Assembly: GCF_014650575.1 (NCBI RefSeq)
Contig: NZ_BMVF01000005.1
Span: 408,318-472,317, forward strand
Reading direction: 5' to 3'
Length of the DNA stretch: 64,000 nt
Source: Streptomyces naganishii JCM 4654
Lineage (GTDB): Bacteria > Actinomycetota > Actinomycetes > Streptomycetales > Streptomycetaceae
Positions 52,929 to 62,955 of this stretch are shown here, in pieces. A model generated the notes under the pieces. That model was given only the letters and a program-made list of their open reading frames with translations, made no database searches and had not been told where the DNA came from. Made by a program: the position numbers and the translations under genes. Each line of letters begins with the position of its first letter. The stretch's first letter is position 1.

Positions 52929-53765
52929 GTGGCTCTCGTTCCGGGCGTGGTGTGGCAGGCGGGACCCGTTCGCAGGGCCCTGGGCGCCGGCCTCGCCGCC
53001 GGTGTCTTCTTCGCCGCCTTCGTACTGATCGAGTCGGCGTCGTGGGTGGCCGCGGCCGCGGTCGTCGTGGTGCTCACGCCCCTGTACGGCATCAGGACCG
53101 CCCGCCGCCTGGGCCGCGCCTGGCCCGGCGCCCGGGAACTCGCCCCGGACGACCGGGCGGCGGTGGTGCGCGCCACCCGGCGCGGCGAGCCGGTCGGCGA
53201 CCCTCGCCTGGCGCCCGCCGTCCTCGGCTACGCCGAGGGACTGCGCCGGGTCTGCGCGCAGGACCGGCTCCACCGGTGGGTGGTCGTGGCGATCTGCGTC
53301 CTGTCGGCGGCCCTCGCGGTGAGCGACACCCTGACCGGGTCGGCCGGGGAGACGACCGCGTCCTGGATCCTGTTCGCCCTCTGCCTGCTGGACCTCACCT
53401 GGTATCCGAGGCGTCGGGCCCTCCTCATGGAGCGCGCCGCGCGAGCCGAGACCGCAGCCCGCGCAACCCGCCGCCCCGGCCCACCGGACGGACCGGAGGC
53501 CGGCGACGGACCGGACGGACCGCGGGCCGACGACCGATCGGATGGGCCGCAGACCGGTGACGGACCGGACGGACCGGGGGCCGGCGACGGACCGGATGGG
53601 CCGCGGACCGGCGACCGACCGGACGGACCGCGGACCTGCCACCCACCGGATGGGCCGGATGTCCGCCGTCCGGACGGCCCGCAAGTCGCGCGTCCGGACG
53701 GCCCGCAAGTCGCACGACCGGACGGGCCGCAGGTCCGCCGGCCGGACGGACCGGGGCGGACGTAG
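52929..53765 (+). CDS. Membrane protein with DGP-repeat tail
   Basis: A 278-residue protein. Three hydrophobic segments are visible (LGAGLAAGVFFAAFVLI, WVAAAAVVVVLTPLY, WVVVAICVLSAALAV), with a fourth near WILFALCLLDLTWY. From residue 180 the sequence turns into about 11 imperfect repeats with a DGP core. GTG 52929 is the best start in frame but has no strong ribosome-binding site, so this is uncertain. Function is unknown. The tail reads as a flexible, possibly exterior or cytoplasmic extension. Confidence 0.65.
   Translation: MALVPGVVWQAGPVRRALGAGLAAGVFFAAFVLIESASWVAAAAVVVVLTPLYGIRTARRLGRAWPGARELAPDDRAAVVRATRRGEPVGDPRLAPAVLGYAEGLRRVCAQDRLHRWVVVAICVLSAALAVSDTLTGSAGETTASWILFALCLLDLTWYPRRRALLMERAARAETAARATRRPGPPDGPEAGDGPDGPRADDRSDGPQTGDGPDGPGAGDGPDGPRTGDRPDGPRTCHPPDGPDVRRPDGPQVARPDGPQVARPDGPQVRRPDGPGRT
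53481..53762. repeat. Coding repeat array of DGP units
   Basis: About 11 degenerate 24- to 27-base units encode an 8-9 residue repeat with a DGP core in the C-terminus of the upstream membrane protein (for example ARPDGPQV twice in a row near 53690-53740). Copy number may vary between strains. Confidence 0.75.
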
Positions 53766-53814
53766 CCGCCCACCTCCCGGCGGCGTCAGGCCGTCCGCCT
53801 CGGGTGCCGCCCTT

Positions 53815-54198
<384 letters not shown>

Positions 54199-54284
54199 TC
54201 ATATAAGCGGAACGTAGCGAGGCGACGCGCCGGGTGGCGCAACGAATCGGCTCGCGGGGCGGACGAATCGGGTAGGCCTCGCCC

Positions 54285-54653
54285 ATGACCCTCAAGAGTC
54301 CCGCCCAGCGCGGCGGCCCCCAGCGCGGCCGCTTCGAACAGCTGGCCGAGTACGCCTCCAACTTCACCAGCTCACCGCTGTTCTTCCTGATCTGCCTGGT
54401 CCTCGTCGGCTTCTTCGTCGCCGTCCACGCGGCCCACCTGGACGTGGAGTTGCTGCTGCTCGCCGGCGAGTCCATGACCGCCGTGACCCTGCTCCTGCTC
54501 GCCCTGCTGAAGAACTCCGAGATGCGCGCCGAGCACGCCATCCAACGCAAACTCGACGCCATCGCCATGGCGCTGCTGGAGATGAACAAGGACAGGCCGG
54601 GCCAGGCCTTCCAGGATTTGCGCGATTCGATCCGGATGGAGGAAGAGACCTGA
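54285..54653 (+). CDS. Low-affinity iron permease family protein
   Basis: A 122-residue membrane protein with two hydrophobic segments near residues 31-46 and 53-72. LLLLAGESMTAVTLLLLALL followed by MRAEHAIQRKLDAIAMALLE matches the bacterial low-affinity iron permease family (Iron_permease), related to yeast Fet4. Transport in bacteria is not proved. ATG 54285 is used. It lies 66 bases before hypX on the same strand and may share its transcript, which could link iron supply to hydrogenase assembly, though this is inference. Confidence 0.82.
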   Translation: MTLKSPAQRGGPQRGRFEQLAEYASNFTSSPLFFLICLVLVGFFVAVHAAHLDVELLLLAGESMTAVTLLLLALLKNSEMRAEHAIQRKLDAIAMALLEMNKDRPGQAFQDLRDSIRMEEET

Positions 54654-54719
54654 CCGAGTGTGGCGAAACGCCGCCGGGGTCCTTCCCGGCTCCCGCGGGA
54701 GCGGCCACTATGCCGCGTC

Positions 54720-56429
54720 ATGGACATTCTGCTCGTCGTCAGCGCGTTCAACAGCCTGTCCCAACGTGTCTACGCCGAACTGTCCGACCACGGTCACCGG
54801 GTGGACGTCGTCCTCGCCGCCCACGGCCCCGACGCCGTCCGCGCCGCCGTCGCCGGGACGCGCCCCGAGCTGATCATCGCCCCGATGCTCAAGACGGCCC
54901 TGCCGGAGGACATCTGGCGCGAGCACACCTGCCTCATCGTGCACCCCGGCCCTCCGGGGGACCGCGGCCCCTCGTCCCTGGACTGGGCCATCGCCGAGCA
55001 GGCCGGCCACTGGGGCGTCACGGTGCTCCAGGCCGAGGCCGCCATGGACGCCGGCGACATCTGGGCGTCCGCCGCGTTCCCCACCGCGCCCGTGGGCAAG
55101 AGCGACCTCTACCGCAACGAGGCCTCCGACGCCGCCCTCGCCGCCGTGCTCCAGGCGGTGCGCCGGTACGCGGACGGCGCGTTCAAGCCGCGCCCGCAGA
55201 GCGACTCCTCCCTCCACGTCGTCTGGCGCGACCCCCTGCGCCAGCAGCGGCGGCGCATCGACTGGGACCGGGACGACACCGAGACCGTGCTGCGCAAACT
55301 GCGCGGCGCCGACTCCCAGCCCGGCGTGCTCGACGAACTGCTCGGCCGGGAGGTCTTCCTGCACGGCGGCCACCCGGAGGACGAACTGCGCGGACGCCCC
55401 GGCGAACTGCTCGCCACCCGGGCCCAGGCCGTGTGCCGGGCCACCCGCGACGGCGCGGTGTGGATCCCCGAACTCAGACCGCGCAAGAACTCCGGCGACC
55501 CCGCGCCGTTCAAGCGCCCGGCCACCTCCGTGCTCGGCCCGCTCGGCCTCCCCGAATCGCCCGTCCCCCTGGAACTCCCGCCCGGCAGAAGGACGTTCAG
55601 CGACATCCGCTACCGGCAGCAGGGCGACGCCGGCTTCCTGACCTTCTCCTTCCCCGGCGGCGCGATGAGCACCGGCCAGTGCCGCAGACTGCTCGCCGCC
55701 TACCGGTACGCGCTCACCCGCCCCACCTCGGTCCTGGTCCTCGGCGGCGCCCGCGACTTCTTCTCCAACGGCATCCACCTGAACGTCATCGAGGCCGCCC
55801 CCGACCCGGCCGCCGAGTCGTGGACCAACCTCAACGCCATCGACGACGTCGTCGAGGCCGTGCTGCGCACCACCGACCGGCTGGTCGTCGCCGCGCTCGG
55901 CGGCAACGCGGCCGCGGGCGGCGTCATGATGGCGCTCGCCGCCGACGAGGTGTGGTGCCGCACCGGCGCCGTCCTCAACCCGCACTACCGCAGGATGGGG
56001 TTGTACGGCTCCGAGTTCTGGACCCACAGCCTCCCGCGCCGGGTGGGCGCGGCCACCGCCGAGCGGCTGACCACCGAGGCCCTCCCCGTCAGCGCCGGCA
56101 CCGCCGCCTCACTCGGCCTGGTGGACCGTCTGGTGCCCGTGCCCGCCGCCGACTTCACCGCAGAGGTGGCCCGCCTCGCCGCCGAACTCGCCGGCGCCCC
56201 CGACCTCGGCCGGCGCATCGAGGCCAAGGCGGCGGCCCGCGAGCGCGACGAGGCCGCACGCCCCCTCGCCGCCTGCCGCGAGGCCGAACTCGCCCGTATG
56301 CGGGCCATCTTCTTCGACCCGGACGCTCCCTACCACGCGCTGCGCTCGGCGTTCGTCCGCAAGGTCCCGAGCGGCTCCGCCCGCCCCCTGGACCCGGCCC
56401 CCGACCCGCTCGCCGGAGGCGTCCGATGA
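54720..56429 (+). CDS. hypX: HypX, CO-ligand-forming hydrogenase maturation protein
   Basis: A 569-residue two-domain enzyme. Residues 1-240 are formyltransferase-like (VHPGPPGDRGPSSLDWAIAE). Residues 290-530 are enoyl-CoA-hydratase-like (VLGGARDFFSNGIHLNVIEA, GGNAAAGGVMMALAADEVW). HypX takes the formyl group of formyl-tetrahydrofolate and releases CO for the active-site iron of [NiFe] hydrogenase under aerobic conditions. ATG 54720 matches the family start (MDILLVVSAFNSLSQRVYAE); no strong ribosome-binding site is seen. It overlaps the next gene by four bases. Its presence implies a hydrogenase made in the presence of oxygen. Confidence 0.93.
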   Translation: MDILLVVSAFNSLSQRVYAELSDHGHRVDVVLAAHGPDAVRAAVAGTRPELIIAPMLKTALPEDIWREHTCLIVHPGPPGDRGPSSLDWAIAEQAGHWGVTVLQAEAAMDAGDIWASAAFPTAPVGKSDLYRNEASDAALAAVLQAVRRYADGAFKPRPQSDSSLHVVWRDPLRQQRRRIDWDRDDTETVLRKLRGADSQPGVLDELLGREVFLHGGHPEDELRGRPGELLATRAQAVCRATRDGAVWIPELRPRKNSGDPAPFKRPATSVLGPLGLPESPVPLELPPGRRTFSDIRYRQQGDAGFLTFSFPGGAMSTGQCRRLLAAYRYALTRPTSVLVLGGARDFFSNGIHLNVIEAAPDPAAESWTNLNAIDDVVEAVLRTTDRLVVAALGGNAAAGGVMMALAADEVWCRTGAVLNPHYRRMGLYGSEFWTHSLPRRVGAATAERLTTEALPVSAGTAASLGLVDRLVPVPAADFTAEVARLAAELAGAPDLGRRIEAKAAARERDEAARPLAACREAELARMRAIFFDPDAPYHALRSAFVRKVPSGSARPLDPAPDPLAGGVR

Positions 56430-57022
56430 CGCCGCCGCCCACCCGGCTGCTGGTCGCGGGCGTCGGGAACGTCTTCCTCGCCGACGACGCCTTCGGACCG
56501 GAGGTGATCCGCGCACTGCAGGACCGTCCGCTGCCGGCCGGCGCGCGCGTGCGCGACTTCGGCATCCGCGGCCTCGACCTCGCCTACGAACTGCTCGACG
56601 GCTACGACACCGCCGTACTCGTCGACGCCTGCCGGCGCGGCCTGCGCCCGGGCACCCTGTCCCTGGTCGAGGCCGAGCCCCCCGGCCCCGGGGCCGGCGC
56701 TGCCCCGCCCGAGGCCCACGGCATGGACCCGGCCAAGGTGCTGGCCCTGGCCGCCCACCTCGGCGACGGGCCGCTGCCCCGCGTACTGGTCCTCGCCTGC
56801 GAACCCCAGCGGCTGCCGAGCGGCGAGGACGACATCGCGCCCGGGCTCAGCGACCCGGTGCGCGAAGCCGTCGCCCGGGCCGTCACGTCCCTGCACACGA
56901 TCGTCCCCGCACTGCTCGCCGACCCCGCGGCCGCCGACCCGTTGGGCCGCCCGGAGGAATCGGCCCCGCCGCTCACGGCTGCGCTCCCGCACCTGGAGGC
57001 CGGCGCGGCCGAAGATCGGTGA
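56426..57022 (+). CDS. Hydrogenase maturation endopeptidase
   Basis: A 198-residue protease of the HyaD/HycI family. The N-terminus LLVAGVGNVFLADDAFGPEV carries the metal-binding Asp residues, and YDTAVLVDACRRG continues the fold. It cuts the C-terminal extension of the hydrogenase large subunit after nickel insertion. ATG 56426 overlaps the hypX stop. A C-terminal tail of about 40 residues is longer than usual. Each such protease is specific for one large subunit, so that gene should lie close by but is not in this window. Confidence 0.9.
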   Translation: MTPPPTRLLVAGVGNVFLADDAFGPEVIRALQDRPLPAGARVRDFGIRGLDLAYELLDGYDTAVLVDACRRGLRPGTLSLVEAEPPGPGAGAAPPEAHGMDPAKVLALAAHLGDGPLPRVLVLACEPQRLPSGEDDIAPGLSDPVREAVARAVTSLHTIVPALLADPAAADPLGRPEESAPPLTAALPHLEAGAAEDR

Positions 57023-57074
57023 CGCACCCGCGTCCGCCTTCCCCCTCTTCCAGCCGACCCCGAGGAGCAGCGCC

Positions 57075-57851
57075 ATGTGCCGGTCCGTCGACGTCAAGCA
57101 GGCCGTCCTCGCGAAGAACGACGACCTGGCCGCCGCGCTCCGCGCCGACCTGGCCGATCAGGGCGTGGCGGTGGTCAACCTGCTGTCCAGCCCCGGCAGC
57201 GGCAAGACCGAACTCCTCGGCCGGGTACTGGCCCACGCGGTCGCCACGGGCGTACCGGCGGCCGCGCTCACCGCCGACCTCGCCACCGAGAACGACGCCC
57301 GGCGCCTGGCCCGGTCGGGCGCGTCGGTGCGGCAGGTGCTCACCGACGGACTCTGTCACCTGGAGGCGCGGCAGGTGCGCGCCCACCTGGAGGACTGGCT
57401 GCCGGAGGACACCGAGGTGCTGTTCGTGGAGAACGTCGGCAACCTCGTCTGTCCGGCCTCCTACGACCTCGGCGAAACCCTGCGGATCGTGCTGATGGCG
57501 GTCACCGAGGGCGAGGACAAGCCGCTCAAGTACCCGACCGCCTTCGGCTCCGCCCACCTCGTCGTCCTCACCAAGACCGACCTGGCCGCACCGGCCGGCT
57601 TCGACGAGGACGCCTTCACCGCCAACGTGCGCCGGGTCAACCCCGGGGTGGAGATCGTACGGTCCTGCGCCCGCACCGGCGACGGTGTCGCCGCCGTACT
57701 CGACCGGGCGCTCGCCGCCCGCGACGGCGCCCCCCAGCACCACCCTCCGCTCGCACCCCACCCCCACAGCCACGACCACGACGACGCTCACGGGGACGGC
57801 GCCGGCCACACCCACACCCATCCCCACCCGGCGTCCGTGCCCGCCTCATGA
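57075..57851 (+). CDS. hypB: HypB, nickel-insertion GTPase with C-terminal His tail
   Basis: A 258-residue SIMIBI GTPase. The P-loop is SSPGSGKTEL, and FVENVGNLVCP and LTKTDLA fit the remaining G-motifs. The metal site TDGLCHLEA is present. HypB hands Ni2+ to the large subunit with HypA. The usual N-terminal His-rich nickel store is absent; instead residues 223-258 hold about 11 histidines (PHPHSHDHDDAHGDGAGHTH). The N-terminal CxxCGC motif is also reduced to MCRSVDV. ATG 57075 has GAGGAG upstream, and the stop overlaps hypF by four bases. The nickel-storing role of the tail is inference. Confidence 0.93.
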   Translation: MCRSVDVKQAVLAKNDDLAAALRADLADQGVAVVNLLSSPGSGKTELLGRVLAHAVATGVPAAALTADLATENDARRLARSGASVRQVLTDGLCHLEARQVRAHLEDWLPEDTEVLFVENVGNLVCPASYDLGETLRIVLMAVTEGEDKPLKYPTAFGSAHLVVLTKTDLAAPAGFDEDAFTANVRRVNPGVEIVRSCARTGDGVAAVLDRALAARDGAPQHHPPLAPHPHSHDHDDAHGDGAGHTHTHPHPASVPAS

Positions 57852-60208
57852 CCGCGCCCGCCACCGGCACGGTGCGCCGCCGGCTCACCGTGCACGGCAC
57901 GGTCCAGGGCGTCGGCTTCCGGCCGTACGTGCACCGCCTGGCCGCCGACCTGGCGCTGGCCGGCTTCGTCAGCAACACCGCGAGCGGGGTGCTCATCGAG
58001 GTCGAGGGGCCGCCCGACGGCGTCCTGCGGTTCTGCGACCGCCTCGCCCAGCAGCCGCCGCCCCTGGCCGCCGTGACCGGCATCGGCCACGAGGACCTCC
58101 CGGCCACCGGCACCACCGACCCGTTCGCCATCCGCCCCTCCGCGCACTCCACGGGCCGCACCCAGCTCCCGCCCGACACCGCGACCTGCGCCGACTGCCT
58201 GCGCGAACTGGCCGACCCCGCCGACCGCAGGCACCGTCACCCCTTCATCACCTGCACCCACTGCGGCCCCCGCTTCACCATCGCCACGGCCATGCCCTAC
58301 GACCGTCCGGCCACCACCATGGCCGGCTTCCCCCTCTGCCCCGCCTGCGCCCGCGAGTACGCCGACCCCGCCGACCGGCGCTTCCACGCCCAGCCCGTGG
58401 CCTGCCCCGACTGCGGCCCGCGCCTGCGCCTGGTGCCCGCCCCCGGCAGCGGCACCCGGCCCGCGAGGGACGGCGAGGCCCTGGCGGCCGCCCGGGCGCT
58501 GCTCGCCGCCGGAGGCGTCGTCGCCGTCAAGGGCGTCGGCGGCTACCACCTGGCCTGCGACGCCACCGACGCGCGCGCGGTGGCCACGCTGCGCGCGCGC
58601 AAGGAGCGCGGCGGCAAGGCCTTCGCGGTGATGTGCCGCGACCTCGGCACGGTGCGGCAGATCGCCGACCCCACCGCACGCGAGGAGGCGGTGCTCACCG
58701 GTCCCCGGCGGCCCATCGTGCTGCTGCGCCGCACCACCCGGCCCGGCGCCCTGCGCCTCGCCGCCCAGGTGTGCCCCGGCAGCCCCCACGTCGGCGTGCT
58801 GTTGCCGTACACCCCCGTGCACACCCTGCTGCTCGGGCTGCCCGGAGACCCGCCGGGCCCCCGCGTGCTGGTGATGACCAGCGGCAACCGCTCGGGCGAG
58901 CCCATCGTCACCGACGACGACGAGGCGCTGACCCGGCTCGCCGCAATCGCCGACGCCTGGCTCACCCACGACCGGCCCATCGCCTGCCCGTGCGACGACT
59001 CCGTGCTCAAGGTGCGACCCGACGGCACCGAACAGCTCCTGCGCCGCTCCCGCGGCTACGTGCCCCGCCCCTTGCGCCTGCCCGTCCCCGTGCGCCCGGC
59101 GCTCGCGGTGGGCGGCGACCTGAAGAACGCGCCCTGCCTCGGCGAGGGCGACCTGGCCTGGTTCGGGCCGCACATCGGCGACATGGGCGACCTCGCCACC
59201 CTCGAAGCCGCCCGGCGCGCCGAACGGCACCTGCTGCGCCTGACCGGCGTCACCCCCGAACTGGTCGCCGCCGACCGGCACCCCGGCTACCACTGCGCCC
59301 GCCGGGCCCGCGAGCGGGCCGCCGGACTCCCGGTTGGCGAGCCGGTGCTCGTCCAGCACCACCACGCCCACATCGCCTCCGCCATGGCCGAGCACGGCCT
59401 GGAGGGCACCACGCCCGTCATCGGCGTCGCCTTCGACGGCACCGGATACGGCGACGACGGCACCGTCTGGGGCGGCGAGGTCCTGCTCGCCGACTACACC
59501 GGCCACCGGCGCTTCGCCCGGCTCACCCCCGCCCCGCTGCCCGGCGGCGACGCGGGCGTGGCCAACCCCTGCCGGCTCGCCCTGGCCCGGCTGTGGGCCG
59601 CCGGCCTGCCCTGGGACCCCGGCCTGCCCAGTGTCGCCGCCTGCGCACCGGAGGAACTGACGGTATTGCGGCGGCAGTTGGAGCGCGGACTGGCGTGCGT
59701 GCAGACCTCCAGCGCGGGCCGGCTCTTCGACGCCGTGTCCTCCCTCGTGGGCGTGTGCCACCGCGCGGGCTACGAGGCCCAGGCCGCCCTCGAACTGGAG
59801 GCGGCCGCCACCGAGGCACAGGACGCGGACTCGGCGGCGTACCCCTTCGGGTTCACCGGCGGACCCGGCCCGCTGGACTGCGACCCCGCGCCCATGCTGC
59901 GCGCGCTCCTGGCCGACCAGCGGCGCGGCACCCCCGCGCCCGTCCTCGCCGCGCGCTTCCACCGGGGCCTGGCGCACGCCGTGGCGGAGATCTGCCGGCG
60001 GGCCCGCGCGGCGACCGGGCTGACCACCGTCGTCCTCAGCGGCGGCGTCTTCGCCAACGGCCTGCTGGAGGAGGAGTGCGCCGCGCTGCTCGCCGCGGAC
60101 GGCCTGACCGTGCTGCGGCACGGCGAAGTACCGGCGAACGACGGCGGCCTGGCCCTCGGCCAGCTCGTCGTCGCGGCGCACACACCGCGCCACGCCCCCA
60201 CCGGCTGA
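57848..60208 (+). CDS. hypF: HypF, carbamoyltransferase for cyanide-ligand synthesis
   Basis: A 786-residue four-domain protein. An acylphosphatase-like domain comes first (GTVQGVGFRPYVHRLA, 1-95). Two zinc-finger-like CxxC pairs (CADC/CTHC and CPAC/CPDC) follow at 110-195, then a YrdC-like domain at 205-390 and a Kae1-like domain at 400-780 with HHHAHIASAM. HypF makes carbamoyl-AMP from carbamoyl phosphate and moves the carbamoyl group to the C-terminal Cys of HypE. ATG 57848 overlaps the hypB stop. All motifs look intact and the length is normal. Confidence 0.94.
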   Translation: MTAPATGTVRRRLTVHGTVQGVGFRPYVHRLAADLALAGFVSNTASGVLIEVEGPPDGVLRFCDRLAQQPPPLAAVTGIGHEDLPATGTTDPFAIRPSAHSTGRTQLPPDTATCADCLRELADPADRRHRHPFITCTHCGPRFTIATAMPYDRPATTMAGFPLCPACAREYADPADRRFHAQPVACPDCGPRLRLVPAPGSGTRPARDGEALAAARALLAAGGVVAVKGVGGYHLACDATDARAVATLRARKERGGKAFAVMCRDLGTVRQIADPTAREEAVLTGPRRPIVLLRRTTRPGALRLAAQVCPGSPHVGVLLPYTPVHTLLLGLPGDPPGPRVLVMTSGNRSGEPIVTDDDEALTRLAAIADAWLTHDRPIACPCDDSVLKVRPDGTEQLLRRSRGYVPRPLRLPVPVRPALAVGGDLKNAPCLGEGDLAWFGPHIGDMGDLATLEAARRAERHLLRLTGVTPELVAADRHPGYHCARRARERAAGLPVGEPVLVQHHHAHIASAMAEHGLEGTTPVIGVAFDGTGYGDDGTVWGGEVLLADYTGHRRFARLTPAPLPGGDAGVANPCRLALARLWAAGLPWDPGLPSVAACAPEELTVLRRQLERGLACVQTSSAGRLFDAVSSLVGVCHRAGYEAQAALELEAAATEAQDADSAAYPFGFTGGPGPLDCDPAPMLRALLADQRRGTPAPVLAARFHRGLAHAVAEICRRARAATGLTTVVLSGGVFANGLLEEECAALLAADGLTVLRHGEVPANDGGLALGQLVVAAHTPRHAPTG

Positions 60209-60254
60209 CCCGAACCGGCCCTCCCGGGCCGTCCAACACCCAATGGAGTGACCC

Positions 60255-60596
60255 ATGTGTTTGGCAGTGCCCGGCAAAGTCGTGTCCATCGACCACCGCG
60301 CCGACCCCCTCACCGGGCTGATCGACTTCGGCGGAGTGCAGAAACAGGCGTGTCTGGAGTACCTGCCCGACCTCCGGGTGGGGGAGTACGTGATCGTCCA
60401 CGTCGGGTTCGCCCTGCAGCGGCTGGACGAGGCGTCCGCCCGGGCGTCCCTGGAGCTGTTCGAGCAACTGGGGCTGCTGGAGGAGGAGTTCGGCGACGCA
60501 TGGCGCCAGGCCGCCGAACAGGCCGGGGAGGCCGGGGACACGGCCCCGCTCAGCCCCGGGTCCGCGCACGACAAGAGCGGGAGTGAGACACGGTGA
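60255..60596 (+). CDS. hypC: HypC, hydrogenase maturation chaperone
   Basis: A 113-residue HypC. The N-terminus [20 protein letters not shown] holds the essential Cys2 and the family signature. An acidic C-terminal extension of about 35 residues ([20 protein letters not shown]) is longer than in most HypC proteins. HypC carries the Fe(CN)2CO unit with HypD to the large subunit. ATG 60255 follows TGGAGTGA. The stop overlaps hypD at GTGA. Confidence 0.93.
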   Translation: MCLAVPGKVVSIDHRADPLTGLIDFGGVQKQACLEYLPDLRVGEYVIVHVGFALQRLDEASARASLELFEQLGLLEEEFGDAWRQAAEQAGEAGDTAPLSPGSAHDKSGSETR

Positions 60597-61786
60597 AGTA
60601 CATCGACGAGTTCAACGACCCCCAGCTGGCCCGGCGGCTGCTGGACGAGATCCGCGCCACGGTCACCCGGCCGTGGGCGCTGATGGAGGTCTGCGGCGGC
60701 CAGACCCACTCGATCATCCGGCACGGGATCGACCAACTGCTCCCCGAGGAAGTGGAGTTGATCCACGGGCCGGGATGTCCGGTGTGCGTGACCCCGCTCG
60801 AGGTCATCGACAAGGCACTGGACATCGCCGCCCGCCCCGACGTGATCTTCTGCTCCTTCGGGGACATGCTGCGCGTGCCCGGCACCGACCGGGACCTGTT
60901 CCGGGTCAAGGGCGAGGGCGGCGACGTACGGGTGGTGTACTCCCCGCTGGACGCGCTGCGGCTGGCGCGCGAGAACCCCGGCCGGCAGGTGGTGTTCTTC
61001 GCCATCGGCTTCGAGACCACCGCGCCCGCCAACGCCATGGCCGTGCACCAGGCCCGCCGGCTGGGCCTGGACAACTTCAGCCTCCTGGTCTCCCACGTGC
61101 GGGTGCCACCGGCCGTCGAGGCCATCATGACCGCGCCCGCCTGTCGCGTGCAGGGCTTCCTGGCCGCCGGGCACGTGTGCAGCGTGATGGGCACCTCCGA
61201 GTACCCCGAACTGGCCGAACGGCACCGCGTCCCCATCGTGGTCACCGGCTTCGAACCGCTGGACATCCTCGAGGGCATCCGCCGCGCCGTCCACCAGCTG
61301 GAGCGCGGCGAGCACCGGGTGGAGAACGCCTACCCGCGCGCGGTGCGCGAGGCCGGCAACCCGGCCGCCCTGCGCATGCTGGAGGAGGTGTTCGAGGTCG
61401 CCGATCGCTCCTGGCGCGGCATCGGGCGCATCCCCGCCAGCGGCTGGCGGCTGTCCGACGCCTACCGCGACTACGACGCCGAGCACCGCTTCGACGTCGC
61501 CGGCATCCGCACCGAGGAACCCGCCGTCTGCCGCGCGGGCGAAGTCCTCCAGGGCCTGATCAAGCCCACCGAGTGCGCCGCCTTCGGCACCACCTGCACC
61601 CCGCGCAACCCGCTCGGCGCCACCATGGTCTCCAGCGAGGGCGCCTGCGCGGCCTACTACCTGTACCGCCGGATGAACGGCCAGGCGCCGCAAGGGGTTT
61701 CCGCCCCGCAGGGCGCCACGGCCGACCAGGGCGCCCCCGCGCGGGGCTCCCGCATCCCGCAGGAGGAGATGAACCCCATTGGCTGA
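60593..61786 (+). CDS. hypD: HypD, iron-cyanide assembly protein
   Basis: A 397-residue HypD. Conserved cysteine motifs are present: [21 protein letters not shown], and the C-terminal iron-sulphur region [20 protein letters not shown]. HypD binds the Fe ion and receives the cyanide groups from HypE in complex with HypC. The start GTG 60593 overlaps the hypC stop. The last 25 residues are Gln/Gly-rich. The stop overlaps the hypE start by eight bases. Confidence 0.94.
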   Translation: MKYIDEFNDPQLARRLLDEIRATVTRPWALMEVCGGQTHSIIRHGIDQLLPEEVELIHGPGCPVCVTPLEVIDKALDIAARPDVIFCSFGDMLRVPGTDRDLFRVKGEGGDVRVVYSPLDALRLARENPGRQVVFFAIGFETTAPANAMAVHQARRLGLDNFSLLVSHVRVPPAVEAIMTAPACRVQGFLAAGHVCSVMGTSEYPELAERHRVPIVVTGFEPLDILEGIRRAVHQLERGEHRVENAYPRAVREAGNPAALRMLEEVFEVADRSWRGIGRIPASGWRLSDAYRDYDAEHRFDVAGIRTEEPAVCRAGEVLQGLIKPTECAAFGTTCTPRNPLGATMVSSEGACAAYYLYRRMNGQAPQGVSAPQGATADQGAPARGSRIPQEEMNPIG

Positions 61787-62861
61787 ACTCGCTTCCGCGC
61801 CGGCCGAGACGCCCGTCGACCCCGCCAACTGGACCTGCCCCGCCCCCTTGCGCGACCAGCCGGTCGTGGTGATGGGGCACGGCGGAGGCGGCGCCCTGTC
61901 CGCCGAGCTGATCCACGACGTCTTCGCCGCGGCCTACGGCAACCCCACCCTCGCCGCCATGGGCGACTCCGCCGTCCTCCACCTCGGCGGCGCCCGCCTG
62001 GCGTTCTCCACCGACTCCTACGTCGTACGCCCGCTGTTCTTCCCCGGCGGCAGCCTCGGTGACCTCGCGGTCAACGGGACCGTCAACGACCTGGCGATGA
62101 GCGGCGCCCGGCCGGCCTACCTCTCCGCCGCCTTCGTCCTGGAGGAGGGCGTGGAGCTGAGCGTCGTCGACCGGGTCGCCCGCGCGATGGGCGCCGCGGC
62201 CGAGGCGGCCGGCGTCACCGTCGCCACCGGCGACACCAAGGTGGTGGAGGCCGGACACGGCGACGGCGTCTACGTCACCACCGCCGGCATCGGCCTCGTG
62301 CCCGAAGGGGTGGACATCCGCCCTCAGCGGGCCCGTCCCGGTGACGCCGTCATCGTCAGCGGCCCCATCGGCCTGCACGGCGTGGCCGTGATGAGCGTCC
62401 GCGAGGGACTGGAGTTCGGCGTCGGCATCTCCAGCGACACCGCGCCGCTGGCCGACCTGGTCGCCGCCATGCTCGCCGTCACCCCGGACATCCACGTACT
62501 GCGCGACCCCACCCGGGGCGGCCTCGCGGCCTCCCTCAACGAGATCGCCCGCGCCTCCGGCACCGGCGTACGGCTGCGCGAGCGCGCGATCCCCGTCCCG
62601 GACGCGGTCGTCAGCGCCTGCGGATTCCTCGGCCTCGACCCGCTCTACGTCGCCAACGAGGGCCGCCTGGTCGCCTTCGTGCCGCCCACCGAGGCCGAGG
62701 CCGTCCTGGCCGCGATGCGGGCCCACCCGCACGGCGGCGGAGCGGCCCTCATCGGGGAGTGCGTCGCCGAACACCCCGGCATGGTCGTGGTCGCCACCGC
62801 CCTCGGCGGCACCCGCGTGGTCGATCTGCCGCTCGGGGAGCAACTGCCCCGCATCTGCTGA
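61779..62861 (+). CDS. hypE: HypE, cyanide-forming dehydratase
   Basis: A 360-residue PurM-like enzyme. [20 protein letters not shown] is the family start, with [17 protein letters not shown] for ATP binding. The last residues PRIC supply the C-terminal Cys that is carbamoylated by HypF and dehydrated to thiocyanate. The start is TTG 61779, which overlaps the hypD stop; the ATG at 61769 is out of frame. AGGAGG lies 12 bases upstream. A long terminator hairpin follows. Confidence 0.92.
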   Translation: MAELASAPAETPVDPANWTCPAPLRDQPVVVMGHGGGGALSAELIHDVFAAAYGNPTLAAMGDSAVLHLGGARLAFSTDSYVVRPLFFPGGSLGDLAVNGTVNDLAMSGARPAYLSAAFVLEEGVELSVVDRVARAMGAAAEAAGVTVATGDTKVVEAGHGDGVYVTTAGIGLVPEGVDIRPQRARPGDAVIVSGPIGLHGVAVMSVREGLEFGVGISSDTAPLADLVAAMLAVTPDIHVLRDPTRGGLAASLNEIARASGTGVRLRERAIPVPDAVVSACGFLGLDPLYVANEGRLVAFVPPTEAEAVLAAMRAHPHGGGAALIGECVAEHPGMVVVATALGGTRVVDLPLGEQLPRIC

Positions 62862-62886
62862 CCGTTCGTGGCGCGCGCTCACGCGA

Positions 62887-62920
62887 CGACCCCGCCGGTG
62901 CTCGGGCACCGGCGGGGTCG
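62887..62920. terminator. Bidirectional terminator after hypE
   Basis: CGACCCCGCCGGTGC (62887-62901) and its reverse complement (62906-62920) form a perfect 15-bp stem closed by a TCGG tetraloop. It lies between hypE and hypA, which converge, and would serve both. Confidence 0.82.
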
Positions 62921-62955
62921 CGCTCTTCCGGGGCCGACCTGGGCCCGACGGCCCG

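Noticed and set aside
57788..61828. 1346-residue antisense open frame opposite hypF-hypC-hypD
   Set aside because: It is Gly/Ala/Arg-rich and without domains, as usual for antisense frames in high-GC genes; the plus-strand hyp genes have full motifs.
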